From: Hepsetus odoe
Taxonomy: Eukaryota; Chordata; Actinopteri; Characiformes; Hepsetidae
Reading direction: 5' to 3'
Assembly (NCBI GenBank): GCA_017165825.1
Contig: CM029387.1
Span: 17,869,061 to 17,933,060, forward strand
Length of the DNA stretch: 64,000 nt
Part shown: positions 35,076 through 47,420 of the stretch, one piece after another
How positions within the stretch are numbered: the first letter of the stretch is position 1
How the letters are laid out: each line of letters begins with the position of its first letter
Notes under the pieces: generated by a model
Told to the model about the DNA's origin: nothing
Database searches by the model: none
What the model saw: the letters and a program-made list of their open reading frames with translations, nothing else
Position numbers and translations under genes: made by a program

Positions 35076-36001
35076 GGTGAATGTAAGGCCTTCAATGTAG
35101 CACCTGAAGGCCCAACCAATGAGAGAGCTCACAATCTGTAGAAGAATAATTAACTAATTAACTAACTATTAATTCACTTTATAGAGAGAGTCTTTTGAAG
35201 GTCTGTTCAGTAAAGCATTATTGATGGAATTCTGCAACTGTCCATTGATGTCTATGAATTGTGTTGTGAATTATTAGGTTTTTCATTCTAAAAAAAGTGC
35301 CATTAAACTTGTTGCCAGTGGTAGTGGACCATAACTAAGAGATGGGAAATAAAAGGATGTTAAAGCTGATCAGATATATTTGATTCATTTTGTCAAAAGT
35401 ATAACAGGAATGTATGCAGACCATGGCAGACTTTTGCACAACTGACTGCAGTTAAACACTAATCTGGCTGTGAGGCCTCGCTGGAGGAGGTGAACACATT
35501 CACAGTCTGGGCCGGATTTCTTTTCTGTTAGGAATTTATTACAAAGTTAATACTGAGTTTATTAATAAAAAATTAATTGTAGACATTTTTGAGTTCCTTC
35601 CTCCCTTTTGCTTTGCTTGAAAACACACTTTAGTAAAAGAGAGAAGAATCTGTAACATGCTCCAAACAGTGATGACTAGAACTTATTCGTGAATATTAGT
35701 CTTGAATAATCTCCGAAATATTCTGAACTCTTTCTATGCATTTAAGAAAACTGTAAAATTATCCAACTTATTCCCAGACTTTTGTTCAGTAATGGGTGAG
35801 GGTAAACCTTCTCCCCGAGCAAAACACTATATAAGCAATTCTTCAGATTCTTCAGATTCTTCAGAGTAGTAATAATATTATTACTATTGTTATTAGTAGT
35901 AATAATAGCCACAGTAATAATGCATGAGTTAAATCCAGTGCAAATCTTCAGTGTGTAGATTTTGCAGTCTGACGAACAGTTAAAAACCCTTGAGCCAGGT
36001 A
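35076..36001. other. Intergenic, nothing recognised
   Basis: Only a small triple ATTCTTCAG repeat (35837-35863) and an ATT/AAT stretch are visible. Confidence 0.55.
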
Positions 36002-36195
36002 AGTTGCATGGGACCAGTAAGTTGCCCTGAGGTGCCCTTGAGCAAGGTTCCATCCCCATCACTGCTCCCCGGGCGGTTTAAATAGCTGCCCCCTGCTGCA
36101 CGATGTGTGTGGTTGAAAAGGAGAGGTTGTTTTTTGTTGTGTTTCACTGTGTGCTGTGTTTTACAATGACACATAGTCACTTTCACTTTCACCAA
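36002..36195 (+). mobile_element. tRNA-derived SINE, 5'-truncated
   Basis: Starts AGTTGCCCTGAGGTGCCCTT and runs to the tail ATGACACATAGTCACTTTCA. The tRNA head is missing. Confidence 0.8.
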
Positions 36196-36306
36196 AGTGA
36201 AGATCCAGATCATGGTCATTCGATGTGGGATATCTGTGGGAATTTGGAGGAAGTGACATAGGCTCATTATCTTAACGCCCCTGCAGTGGAGTTTCATTAT
36301 GTTTAA

Positions 36307-36437
36307 TTCTATCTATCTATCTCTCCATCTATCTATCCAGTCAATCAATCAATCTATCTATCTATCTATATGCCTGTGTCTGTCCGTCTGTCTATCTATT
36401 TATCTATCTCTCCATCCATCCATCCATCCATCCACTT
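36307..36437. repeat. (TATC)n / (CATC)n microsatellite
   Basis: Interrupted tetranucleotides with CAAT and GTCT variants. Confidence 0.95.
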
Positions 36438-36597
36438 ATCAAGCTAGCTGTATTGAAATACCTGGAGAATATCCTCAACAATATGTAATGGAAATTACAA
36501 GAAAGTCTGGGTCTATGAAAGCTATATATATATATATCATTTCTTTTACTATGTAAACTATTTACATAGTCATGTGATATAATCCAATCACATATCC

Positions 36598-36720
36598 ATC
36601 CATTATCTGCCGCTTGTCCCAAACGGGGTCGCGGGGGAGTGCTGGCGTCCAACCCAGCGCACACAGGGCGAGGACGGGGGACGCACCCTGGACAGGTCGC
36701 CAGCCCATCGCAGGGACCAA
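36598..36720. mobile_element. Dispersed fish repeat 3' piece
   Basis: TCCATCCATTATCTGCCGCT TGTCC, GGGGTCGCGGGGGAGTGCTG G, CACCCTGGACAGGTCGCCAG CCCATCGCAGGG. A GC-rich, widely distributed teleost repeat end. Confidence 0.65.
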
Positions 36721-37917
36721 TCACATATAATGCACACCAAATTTTAGATTTAGTTCTGATCACTGCAGATGAACAAACACCTTTATCGCAATGTTTTTAT
36801 TGTGGATTTGCATATCAAAACAAATACAATCATATCAGTACACTGTACAGCCTCCAGCGTAGATTATCAAACATACATATACATATACAAAATACAAAAT
36901 TGTCAGATACCAAAGTATCTGAAGACACCATGCACACAATCTACAAAGTACAGACACAAGACAAAACCATGGCACATTAGACAAAACTGTGAGGACACAA
37001 CAGGACAGGATCAGGATACAACAGTGTCACTCAGTGAATTATGGGTTACATAAAGCATGAGTAGGAGGGTTAGGCTGAAAATGCCCACCATGAGATCATA
37101 GGTTTATTTTCTTAACGTTTTCAGAAAACATGGAGCAGCAATTCCCAAGCGGAAGGAATATTAAGGTTTGGTGGCCCTGGAGAAACAAACAAAGGGGAGG
37201 AATAATGTCTCTATCTCACACATGCCGACACACATGCACACATGCATGCACGCATACACCCTCATGAGTCAGGCACACACCCATGACCCATATAACCTTT
37301 AATTGTAAGGGAAGGTTGCAATCTCAGGTTACATTAATCATAGTTAATTGTAGGCATCATCAAATGGACATGCAAGGATTTCTCTCGTCCCAGCTTGGTT
37401 CTGGGTGGTCTCATCCACTGTCCGTTTCAGCCAGACAGTCGTGTTCCCAGCCCGATCTAGGCTCCAGGCTATTTCTCCCACGACCAGAAGACCAAGTCAA
37501 TGTGGAGTCTCTATTTGACTACTTTCTCCCTACATTGTGAAAAAATACAAGGTAAATAATTACTTCCATCCCCTACCAGCTATACATCTGCTACCCAACC
37601 TGAGGTTGTCAGATATCAGGATGTTTTTGGGATGTATTCTGGTTTAATTTTTCATCATTAATGTCAGATCAAAGGAATAGAAATCAATAGAATTTTCTAA
37701 TGTTTGATTTGTTTTAATTGAAGGGCACTTTTTCCTTTTTCATGTTCTAATTTTATGCAATGTTTTACTAACTGTTGGTGAGAGATTAATGGGGTACAAA
37801 TACTTTGTTATTTGACTTAAGTAGAGTTTTCCAGCATTTTGCTCCAGTATTTATTTTCTTTTACTCCCTCGTTCTTAAGGGATATATATGTATTTCCCAC
37901 TCCTACATTTTAGGAAC
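36721..37917. other. Intergenic, nothing recognised
   Basis: No supportable exon. The small ORFs lack domains. Confidence 0.55.
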
Positions 37918-38040
37918 ACAAACATTTACATTTGCAGCATCTAGCAGACACTCTTACCCATGTCCTAATTACAACTTTCAAACCTGGGACCTCTTGATCC
38001 AGAGGCAAGTACCCTACCACTAGACCACCGCCACCTCCAA
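37918..38040 (-). mobile_element. Probable second tRNA-derived SINE family
   Basis: ACATTTACATTTGCAGCATC TAGCAGACACTCTTAC followed by AACCTGGGACCTCTTGATCC and CTACCACTAGACCACCGCCA. The latter reads as a tRNA-like head on the minus strand. Resembles a repeat common in catfish and other otophysans (from memory). Confidence 0.55.
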
Positions 38041-38289
38041 ACATCATCTCAGGTTTGATGCATATGAGGGTAATTATTTGCTATTCAAAATTTAAAAAAA
38101 AAATTTATACTCCTTCCCAACATCGAGACTTATCCTTGTCCAAGACTTATGAGATGTATCCTTCTGAGCAGATCCTGACTGAGAGACTTAACAAGACAAA
38201 AACTACATGTTATTTGAAGTTAATAATGGTTTAATTCTCTGAATTGTATTCATTTGGTGTGAGGTTCAATTTGCTTTGCACATTTACAC

Positions 38290-38297
38290 ATTCTTCT

Positions 38298-38365
<68 letters not shown>

Positions 38366-38398
38366 TTCTTCTTCTTCTTCTTCTTCTTCTTCTTCCTC
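38290..38398. repeat. (TTC)n microsatellite, probable LINE tail
   Basis: About 36 TTC units with two CTC interruptions, directly adjoining the 3' end of the LINE fragment at 38399-38733. Confidence 0.95.
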
Positions 38399-38733
38399 CC
38401 GTTTAGGGGTCGCCACAGCAGATCATCCGTTTGTATTTCTTCCGATTCTCTGCATCTTCCTCCTTCAAACTGACCACCTGCATGTCCTCTCTCACCACAT
38501 CCATAAACCTCCTCTTTAGTCTTCCTCTTTTCCTCTTTCCTGATGGCTCCATTTTCAACATCCTCCTCTCAATATAATCCTCATCTCTCCTCTGGACATG
38601 TCCAAAACAACGCAACCTTGCTTCTCTATCTTTGTCTCTAAAATGACAGACCTGAGCTGTCCCTCTAATATACTATTATAATCCAAAATAATCTGTCCAT
38701 CTTCGTCACACCCAACGGAAGTCTCAGCATCTT
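38399..38733 (-). mobile_element. Non-LTR retrotransposon 3'-end fragment with (GAA)n tail
   Basis: The minus strand encodes RCFGHVQRRDEDYIERRMLK M and GRLKRRFMDVVREDMQVV, then ends CGACCCCTAAACGGGAG. The adjacent (TTC)n at 38290-38398 sits where a LINE 3' tail would be. The left boundary is at AAAGATGCTGAGACTTCCGT TGGGTGTGAC (minus strand). Confidence 0.8.
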
Positions 38734-39089
38734 TAAAAATGAAAATAAAAATAAACAGCTAAACTGTAAAATTTGGAAATGTGTCAGGTAGATCTTCATT
38801 ATGAAAGCATAAAAACATGGTCCATCCTTTCTCCAGTGATAAACGGACTGAGAATGCAGCCAATACACATGGGTTAACAGCCAGAAAAAACAGCAGTTCC
38901 TTGCACCTTTTAAGTCAATATCACTTCAGCATCCATCTGGCTTAAGGTGGGGATACGAATAGGTTGGGTTTCAAGGTTATGGGTAAGGTTAACTATCAAA
39001 AGTGCTTTACGGTTAGACCTACTCTACTGTCTGACATCTACAACCACCAGCAAGACATTGTTTTTTGCAAAGTATTTAATTTCAATGCT

Positions 39090-39290
39090 CGTGGTGCAGT
39101 TGTTGGTGTGTCACCTCACAGAAAGAAGGTTCTGGGTTTGATTCCCAGCTGGGACGTCCTGGGTCGTTTCTTTATAGATTTTGCAAGTTCTTCCCATTTC
39201 TGTGTAAGCTTCCTTGTGTTGTTTCTTCCTACAGTCCAAAGATATACATCAGGTGGTTTTGACATGCTTGTGATTGTGTGTTGAAACTAT
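39090..39290 (+). mobile_element. Dispersed fish repeat, same family as 34.7 kb
   Basis: TGTCACCTCACAGAAAGAAG GTTCTGGGTTTGATTCCCAG, ACAGTCCAAAGATATACATC AGGTGG. 3' part missing. Confidence 0.65.
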
Positions 39291-39538
39291 CATATCATAA
39301 TATTAAAATCTGTCATTAAATGTTCACACATTTAACTGCTATCTTTACAATAACGTAACATTGCAAATCCCATAAGAAGCCAGCAGATATGAGCCATCTC
39401 ATATCTCATAACATCTCATGAGGGAATGGGGGAAAATCAGTTGATCGTGACATAAGAAGCAAATTTTAAGTTTCTGAATTAAACAGTGTGGCCTAATGTG
39501 ATGCACATGCTTTTAATTTTATGAATACTGTGAATGTG

Positions 39539-40150
39539 AGCACTGTGCAAAAGTGTTGAGCCACCCCTCATTTCTTCATATCTTGCTTCTGAAGAGCCAG
39601 TCTTGTATTTTTTATGTATATTTGAGGAATAGTATTCCAGGCTTCCTGATGTTTTTGGCTCTCATTTTCAGTCCAGTCTCTGTACCTGAGCAGTTTGATA
39701 GTTTTGTGTTGGTTAATCCACACAGTGATCTAGGTCTGAACCTTCAAGCAGACCAAAGTATCTAATTTAAGCAGTGAAGAAACAGATGCAGATAATTCCA
39801 GATGATCTGGTGATAAGTTTACTGCTGATGCTAAATGCTGAGTGGCTGGAACCCATCCATATCTATCTAAAACCTTGTATCTTTGCAGCCTGTCAAAGTA
39901 AGAGATTTTTTGCCATTACTTCAATAAAATCTACTCAATATGTCAAAGAGAAGACATTTTCATAAGCATGACATTGTATTTCTGCCATAGTAAGGTGGAT
40001 CCCAAATAAAACATAAAGAAATCAGCTCAAGACTTGCAGAGCTCTGTGTATTTACTGTTATCATAAATGACATGTTTGGCCAACATGCTGATGCTCTAAG
40101 ATAACCTGAATTTTTATCTTTCCACTTTTCCAAGTATTTTATTTTGTGCA
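39539..40150. mobile_element. CACTGTGCAAAAG-family DNA transposon
   Basis: Left end CACTGTGCAAAAGTGTTGAG CCACCCCTCATTTCTTC. Internal CTCTCATTTTCAGTCCAGTC and AAGCAGTGAAGAAACAGATG match the copy at 1.5-1.7 kb. Non-coding. Fragments of the same terminus occur at 31.5 kb and, inverted, at 27.1 kb. Confidence 0.6.
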
Positions 40151-40380
40151 TGAGCTTTTGTTGTCTGTAGTTTTGTACAATTAAATAAATGTTGCTTATA
40201 TTATTAAAACATATCTTTTAAGACCCTTGGCATAGGACCGGCTTATGCTAGACTCATGTGGAAGCAAAGAAGGCTTGGTCTCATTTGTAATTTTGCTGAG
40301 ACCACAAAAATACATACTTATCTCCAATGCTCTCTACTAACAACAGTATGTTGTGAGTATGTAGGATGATGTAGAATAAT

Positions 40381-40381
<1 letters not shown>

Positions 40382-40444
<63 letters not shown>

Positions 40445-40513
40445 CAAATTGCCTTCTTCTTCTTCTTCTTCTTCTTCTTCTTCTTCTTCTTCTTCTTCTT
40501 CTTCTTCTTCTAC
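40382..40513. repeat. (AT)n and (CTT)n microsatellites
   Basis: AT at 40390-40441 and about 19 CTT units at 40454-40512. Confidence 0.95.
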
Positions 40514-41639
40514 AGAGTCCAGAGCCTACTGTAGCTCATGAAAAATAGCCTCTACACCCAAACAGTGGACTAAATGTGCTGTTTAAAGGCCTACTGACCT
40601 TGCTACAAATCTAGTCAACTGTCTAGGTAAGCAACATTTTCACTGACACGGAAACTGTCAGTGCTGAAGGCCATTGCGAAAAGCCAGAGGGAGAGATGCT
40701 ATACACCAGAGCAACACTGAGAGCCACAGTGAGAGAACAAAGAGGCAGGCTAAGCAAAAGTGAAGCCCAAAGGTAGAGACCAGAGACAACTCAGTGTCAC
40801 TGAGCACCACAGACCAAACTGAAGCCTCTATAGGACCAATTTGCGAACCTCACCTCATGAGCAAAAGTGCAGCCACTAGAGACAACTGGAGCTTTGACCC
40901 TGGGGCCTGTCTCTGAGCAACCAGGAAGACTTGGCCCCTTTCTTCTCCTCTCCATCTCACCTGAGGTGTTGCAGTCCAGAAATATGGACAACAGCTGGAG
41001 CTGATTTGGGGCCCAAATGTGCAGCAATCAAAGATCAGAAAAAAGACCATGGTAGTTGGTGAGAGAAAAGAAAAAAGAGAAAGTCTGTAGCCTGTTTTGC
41101 TGATGGTTGGGAAGCCAGGGTTGGTGTTAAACTGTTTTTAAAAAGAATTTAATTCAATAAATTAAAGAACGTCCACTGCTTAACTACTACTTCTCTTTCT
41201 TCCTGGTTGAAAATCAGTCGGCCAACCAAACTTACAAAACTTTTTATTTAGTGGCGATGAGTCTGAGAATGCAAAATTGTCTTTCCTTAGGTGGGTAGAA
41301 TGACAAAAAGACTGGCTTTCTTTCCACACCACTCAGCATGATGGTAGCCAGCATGACACAACAGAACTGGTGTTTAGTATCTTACTCCAAGCACATTGAC
41401 TATCCAATGAAACTGCATTACTGGCAGTTCAAAAATAAAGGTAGTGTCATGTGAGATAGAAAAGGTACAAACAAGCCTTCACCCTCTAAATGTGAGTCGA
41501 ATTATCTAACAACGGAAGCCTAACAAATTGGCTTGGACCAAAAAAAAAAAAAAAAAAAACAACTCCAGTAAGTAAAGGACTAAATCACCAATTATCTCTA
41601 GAGAACAAAACCAAGTGATTTAAATTCTGACTAAATGTT
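40514..41639. other. Intergenic, nothing recognised
   Basis: Poly-A at 41530-41550 may mark a retroelement end, but no family was recognised. Confidence 0.5.
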
Positions 41640-42172
41640 AGTTCCCAATGAAAATGGAGGAGAGTTTGCAGGGTTTCCTATTATCTCCCATGCCCCCATT
41701 ATCTCCATTAACTCCACTGGATTTATCAATTTACAAAATGAGTGAGCGAACAAAAGAAAAATCTAAATCAAATCAGTTTTTGGTGTTACTACCTTTTGCC
41801 TTCAAACCATCATCAGTTCTTCTGGCCCCACAGAGCCCTGATCTCCACAACATCCAGTGTGTGTGGATCACATGAAGAGACAGAAGGATGTGAGGAAGCT
41901 ACATCCACAGAAGATCTGTGGTCAGTTCTCCAAGATGTTTGGAACCGAGTTCCTTCAAAAACTGTGTGCAAGTGTACCTAAGAGAACTGATGCTGTTTTG
42001 AAGGCAACGGGTTGTCACACCAAATATTGATTTGATTTAGATTTCTCTTTTGCTCATTCACTGCATTTTGTTGATTGATGAAAATAAACGATTAACACTT
42101 CCATTTCTGAAAGCGTTCTTTGTTTACAGCATTTTTTCCACACCTGCCTAAAACTTTTGCACAGTACTGTAT
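41640..42172. mobile_element. Foldback (long inverted repeat) DNA transposon
   Basis: The left part 41742-41830 (TGAGTGAGCGAACAAAAGAA, AAATCTAAATCAAATCAGTT, CCTTTTGCCTTCAAACCATC ATCAGTTCT) is the near reverse complement of 41985-42065 (AGAACTGATGCTGTTTTGAA GG, TTGATTTGATTTAGATTT, CTTTTGCTCATTCACT). The right terminus is CCTAAAACTTTTGCACAGTACTG. Non-coding. A sister copy is at 59.0-59.5 kb. Confidence 0.65.
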
Positions 42173-42719
42173 GATAAATGTCCAATGAGTCTGCCACTTT
42201 TGGGTCTCAGTGTCTGGATTGCACAAATTGAAGCCATGGAAGCTTAAAAATGAAGCAATGAGGATTTCTAAATGAGCTGTGTCAGGTGTGTTAGAGCGGA
42301 AAAGTGATAGAAATGCACAAAACAGGAAGTCTGAGGAACGACTGCTGAAAGCACTTGGTATCTCTGTCATGATGATACAGTCTGAAACCTTGAACATCCA
42401 TTCAGTATCATATCTGTTACATTAGCCCAAAGGGCCATTTTATCTTCCTCTTGGCACACTGCACTGCTGGCCTTGAGCTCAATGAGGCAGCCACAACAGC
42501 TCCTGACCTGCAGATGACAAATCCATTCATCCAGTGAATATCTGACTAGGAGTGGGAGTGCATCAGCAAATCATTAAAACGAGTGCATGAATGACAAATC
42601 CTGCTGACGGAGATGAAAAGATGTTCTCTTTGACCTAGAAGAGGCCTGACCACAGAGTGTGAAATATATTTGTGTACCAGGCTTGCAGCACAATTTCTTC
42701 CAATCGACATCTTTTAGGA

Positions 42720-42800
42720 TGATGTTTCCTCACCCTGGTGCTGGAGGTTTCGCTGCGGTGCACATTTTAGTGTTATCTCTACTCCCAACACACCTGATTC
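42720..42800. repeat. Dispersed repeat fragment (CACACCTGATTCA family)
   Basis: TTTCCTCACCCTGGTGCTGG A and CTCCCAACACACCTGATTCA match the style of a common fish interspersed repeat. A related piece occurs at 47310-47420 (CCAACACACTTCATTCACTT, GAATCAGGTGTGTTTGACCA GCAG). Confidence 0.4.
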
Positions 42801-42807
42801 ATTATGG

Positions 42808-42990
42808 GCAAGGGTGGCCAAGTGTTTAGGGACTAATAGTAGGTTGCCCTGAGGTACCCTGGAGCCGGGTACTGTCCCCATCACTGCTCCCCATGCACTG
42901 CAAGTAGGTACACATTTGGTCTATTGGTTAAATGCAGAGAGGTTCACTATCTGCAGCGCTGTGTCAGTAGTCACTTTCACTTTCACTGGT
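42808..42990 (+). mobile_element. tRNA-derived SINE, internally deleted
   Basis: GGGTGGCCAAGTGTTTAGGG head, then directly TAGGTTGCCCTGAGGTACCC and tail GTCACTTTCACTTTCACT. The B-box region is lost. Confidence 0.75.
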
Positions 42991-44061
42991 TAGGCCTGAA
43001 AGAAAGGCAACAGTAATTAAAATAACCACTTGTTACAACCAGAGTATGAAGAAGAGCACCTCAGAATGCACATCTATATACCTTGAGAAGAACATTTCAG
43101 ACTGTCGTCTTAGCTGAAGGACTTTCACTTGGAGTACTCACTCACATAGCCGGATCCACACACACAAATGTGTACCAGTGTACTTAGGATTTTGCATTCT
43201 CTTTGAGCGCTCTAAAGACAGGCCTGATTGGGTAAATAAGAGTGTTTACTGTGAACAGAGCCATTCTCGCCTTACACTCAATTTACAACAGGAAAGGACA
43301 TGCTGGGACAAAAGAGGGATTGGTAAAATGGGAGAAAAGAAAACCAGGGTCAAGGATAAATATATACTATCACATGGGTTCAAATTAGCTCACTTAACTC
43401 CAGGAAGCCAATAACCCAACCTCCCGTGAAGCATGGCTGATACATTCAGAGGCTTTTTATGTCCATTAACTCATTCAATTCTGTTCATTCAGTTGTTGGA
43501 CTATACAAACAAGTTCAGGCTCTGAAATGTGTAATAAAAGACCCTTTTGAACATTTCTACCTGGTGATTTTGTGCAAAATGAGCTGAATCTCACAAAGTA
43601 TTTTTAATAAAATATACTTTTGTAAAGCACCAAACCAGTGCTCCTATAAAAAGCAAACTACTGAAAATAACGAGCATTAACTTCACTGCCTTTCTATCAT
43701 TCATGTCTCTACTAGCTCTTCCGTCCCATCACACTCAGCAAATGCCTTTGTTTCATTTTTGTCTTGCTAGGTCTGTCGTATGACCCACACTAGTGGTTAC
43801 ACCAAGGCCTTGTATGGAATATGCGGAACATGTTGCTAGAAATGTTGAATGCATTACGTTACTTCACTTTCTGCTGCGGCCCCCCGTTTAACAAGTGGGC
43901 AAAGTCCAAAGGTTGAAAAAAGAGGTTTCGTAATGACATTTCTTTATAGACATACATCATACATACCAGCAATATGTATGTATGTCAGGCACTGTACAAC
44001 TTAGCCAACGTATGTAGCAGATGCTTCAGCAAAGTTTTCAAGTTGTTTTCAAACTGTCAGT
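42991..44061. other. Intergenic, nothing recognised
   Basis: No supportable feature. Confidence 0.55.
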
Positions 44062-44250
44062 TGAGTCAGCACAGTGGAGCCATAGTTAATCTTCTCATAA
44101 CGGTTGTTCAGGTTCAGGTTTTGGATTCATCTCCCGGCTTTGTTGTTTCAGTTTCCTCTTAATTAGATTTGTTATATTGTCCATGCGTGTGAGTGTGTGT
44201 CTTCCTGCAATGGACTTGCAACCTGTCCAGGGTTTTTCTTGGGACCTCAA
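44062..44250 (+). mobile_element. Dispersed fish repeat fragment, degenerate
   Basis: GTCAGCACAGTGGAGCCA, GTTTTGGATTCATCTCCCGG, and GCAATGGACTTGCAACCTGT CCAGG. Same family as 34.7 kb, with the centre deleted. Confidence 0.55.
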
Positions 44251-44816
44251 AGTTCTGCACACTCTGGGATCCTGGTTGAGCTTTGATTGACACATATTAA
44301 ATATTTGGAACCCACTGATAAAAGCTAATTTAAGCTAGAAATAAAAAAAGAAAAAAAAGTTAGAAAAAAAAAATCCTCTGTCCATATTTAGGACTGACAG
44401 CCTTCAAACGGCATTATTCCAGCAGAAAACTCAATTGATGGTAGAAGTAGAGTGGAACCTTTTCAAAGATTTTTAAGTACAAAAATAGTCCATTGTACCA
44501 TAGAATACCGAGTGTAATAGTAAACTAAAGGTATAAACATTGAACATTGAACTAGACCAAGTTCACACTAGACCCTTACAAACTGTTTACTTTTTTAAAA
44601 TGAGTTTAAGGCACAGTGGAAAAAATTAAGTTTGAAAAATCCTTAATTTATACAAAGAAATTTATAAAAATAAAAGAAAAAGATTTTCTAGGAACCCTTC
44701 TTCCCGCCAACACTACCACTTTTAATTTACTTAGAGGCCATGGTTAATTGCAAAACTAAGGCGATGGCAAACAAAATACAGCAAAGAGTTCACAGCGTAT
44801 GAATGCACGTCTGACT

Positions 44817-45493
44817 GAGAACGATGTTCAGGGAGAACGATGTTCAGGGAGAATGACGTACAAGGAGAATGATGTACAGGGAGAACAATGTTCAGGGAGA
44901 ACGATGTTCAGGGAGAACGATGTTCAGGGAGAACGATGTTCAGAGAGAACGATGTACAGGGAGAACAATGTTCAGGGAGAACGATGTTCAGGGAGAACAA
45001 TGTACAGGGAGAACGATGTTCAGGGAGAACGATGTTCAGAGAGAATGATGTACAGGGAGAACAATGTTCAGGGAGAACGATGTTCAGGGAGAACAATGTA
45101 CAGGGAGAACGATGTTCAGGAAGAATGATGTGCAGGGACAACAATGTTTAGGGAGAACCATGTTCAGGGAGAACCATGTTCAGGGAGGATGATGTGCAAA
45201 GACAACGATGTTCAGGGAGAATGATGTGCAGGGAGAAGGATGTACCGGGAGAAGGATGTACAGGGAGAAGGATGTACAGGAAGAACAATGTTCATGGAGA
45301 ATGATGTGCAGGGAGACCGATGTACAGAGAGAACGATGTGCAGGGAGAATGATGTTCAAGGAGAACGATGTACAGGGAGAACGATGTTGAGGGAGAATGA
45401 TCTTCAGGTAGAATGATGTTCAGGGAGAACAATGTTCTAGGAGAATGATGTTCAGGGAGAGTGATGTGCAGGGAGAATAATGTTCAGGGAGAG
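44817..45493. repeat. 16-bp minisatellite (about 42 copies)
   Basis: Unit ACGATGTTCAGGGAGA, regular from 44817 to about 45130 and more variable to 45493. Because 16 is not a multiple of 3 and the unit has no stop codon, it is open in several frames and both strands, giving repeated ENDVQGERCSGRTMFR-like translations. Not a gene. Confidence 0.95.
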
Positions 45494-47111
45494 ACTGAAC
45501 ACATCCTCTTTGTTAAGCCCTGTATATGCTCAGCAAACAAAAGAAACTGGGATGCGGATAAAGAATGTGAAAATCATTGGCGCTTAGCACAAACCAGAGG
45601 GGAAACTGGCCGCTAGTTTGTTCACAACCAGAGGTTGTGGTTCTAATTTTTGATCGTACCCTGATTTGTACGTGTTCGTAAACGATTGTGACCAGAGGTT
45701 CCACTGTAATTGCTTCTGTAACCTCATCATTGGAAGGTTAAACATCATGTAAGCTGTAAACAAACTGTCAAAGAGCCGAAACAAGGTTGGATTATCTCAC
45801 TGCAGCAAAATAATGACATATTGCGCAATGTTAAAAGTTGTTTTGGCTGCTTGTACAAGTCCTGAACCACTCACAGCCAAGGGGCAAATACTCTGGCCTG
45901 AATATTATAAATGTCTTTTATATCTTTGATGTTTGAAATACGGTTCCATGCCCTGTTGCGATTTGCAGACTAATCTCACAAAGGGTGTGTCACATTGTAG
46001 CAGAGTGACTGCTCCAATTTTTTGCATGCTGTTCAACTAAGGATGCCCAGTAGCGCTGCTACAGTTCACCTATGCTGTAGCTGATGTACCCTCAAGCTTT
46101 AAAAGATGAGCTTTATGCGATTGCTATGCATGCACTCCATCCATTCCTCCCTCGATTCTCTGTGAAGTTGCCAGACCCCAAAACTGAGAACTGGTGTACC
46201 ATTCTTGCCTGGCTGTAGCTATTAAATGTGGCAAAGGGTGTCAGATTCCAGAGGCCTGGTGTGGACATGGCACATGCATGGTCTACTTATTTTAAATGCT
46301 ACAGTTGGGATACCCAGTTGTTTTAGCATGTAGGGAGATGAGTTTAAACATAAGTGTCGGGAAGCTGGCCAATCAGAGCACATTTGGGACCATCCTAACT
46401 TGCAGGAGAGGCCTTAAAAACACAGGAGCAGACTATTACAGACTGAAGATAAAAACTGGATAAGATAAAATGCACAGTATAAAAAAACTAAGCTCTTTTA
46501 AGAACTCTTAAGCTTTTAAATCTGTTTTAGGAGACACACAAAAAATACTGTAATTACTTAAAACAAAACAAAACATAATTCTCTTTAATTCCACCCACAC
46601 CTGGCACTTTAATGCAACAGAAAAAATAAATAAAAAAATAAAAATAAAGACAAAAAAATGTGCATTCCCAACCTTAATTCGTAGGCTTTTATAAAATGAT
46701 AGATTTTGCATCATATTCAATGCATCATATTCAATCATATTAAAATGATTAAAAATAATAAAAACAGCCAGAAAAGCATTTAATAATATTCTTTATTAAA
46801 CAACCAAAACCTACAGGGTTGCTGGTGCTTTCATCTGAATATCTATATTTAAGTGCCAATAAACTGGCAGCCAAATAGGGCAGCATTACAACTCTTTTCA
46901 GAAGTATTACAGGTAGGGTTTATGTAAATGTATTTTTAGCTGCGCAAGGTAGTATGTTTATGCAGGAAAATGTTTTTCTTTTCTTTTTACAAAACTTCCA
47001 AAAAGAAAAGTCAACCTAACATTAAATGATCAACTTCAAATCACTCATTATAGCATCTGCTATGCAGCAGTTTTTGGAGATTTCAGTTGCCTTAATTGAC
47101 TTTGAGAGCTG

Positions 47112-47114
<3 letters not shown>
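45494..47114. other. Intergenic, nothing recognised
   Basis: No supportable feature. Confidence 0.55.

Positions 47115-47174
<60 letters not shown>
47115..47174. repeat. (GA)n microsatellite
   Basis: About 30 uninterrupted GA units. Confidence 0.97.
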
Positions 47175-47309
47175 ACAATTTGTTTAACAAGCAGCCTGAC
47201 ACTATTTCTCCACCATGGGATCTTGTTTTACTGCCCTTTGACCCCCTCATCCTGGTTATCTTCTCTTTGACAGTGATGGGTTGAGGTGCTGTAGGAGATG
47301 CTGAGTGCA

Positions 47310-47420
47310 CTGTTTAATATTTATCCAGATCCAACACACTTCATTCACTTAAGCAGGTAATCAGGCTCTTAATGAGTTGAATCAGGTGTGTTTGACCAGC
47401 AGAAACAATGCACTGTGGCA
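47310..47420. repeat. Dispersed repeat fragment (CACACCTGATTCA family)
   Basis: GATCCAACACACTTCATTCA and its near-inverse TGAATCAGGTGTGTTTGACC lie about 60 bp apart, giving a weak hairpin-like fragment of the same family as 42.7 kb. Confidence 0.4.

Noticed and set aside
44799..45151. ORFs of 109, 87 and 78 codons rich in ENDVQGERCSGR-type repeats
   Set aside because: They come from a stop-free 16-bp tandem repeat that is open in several frames and on both strands, so no frame is favoured.
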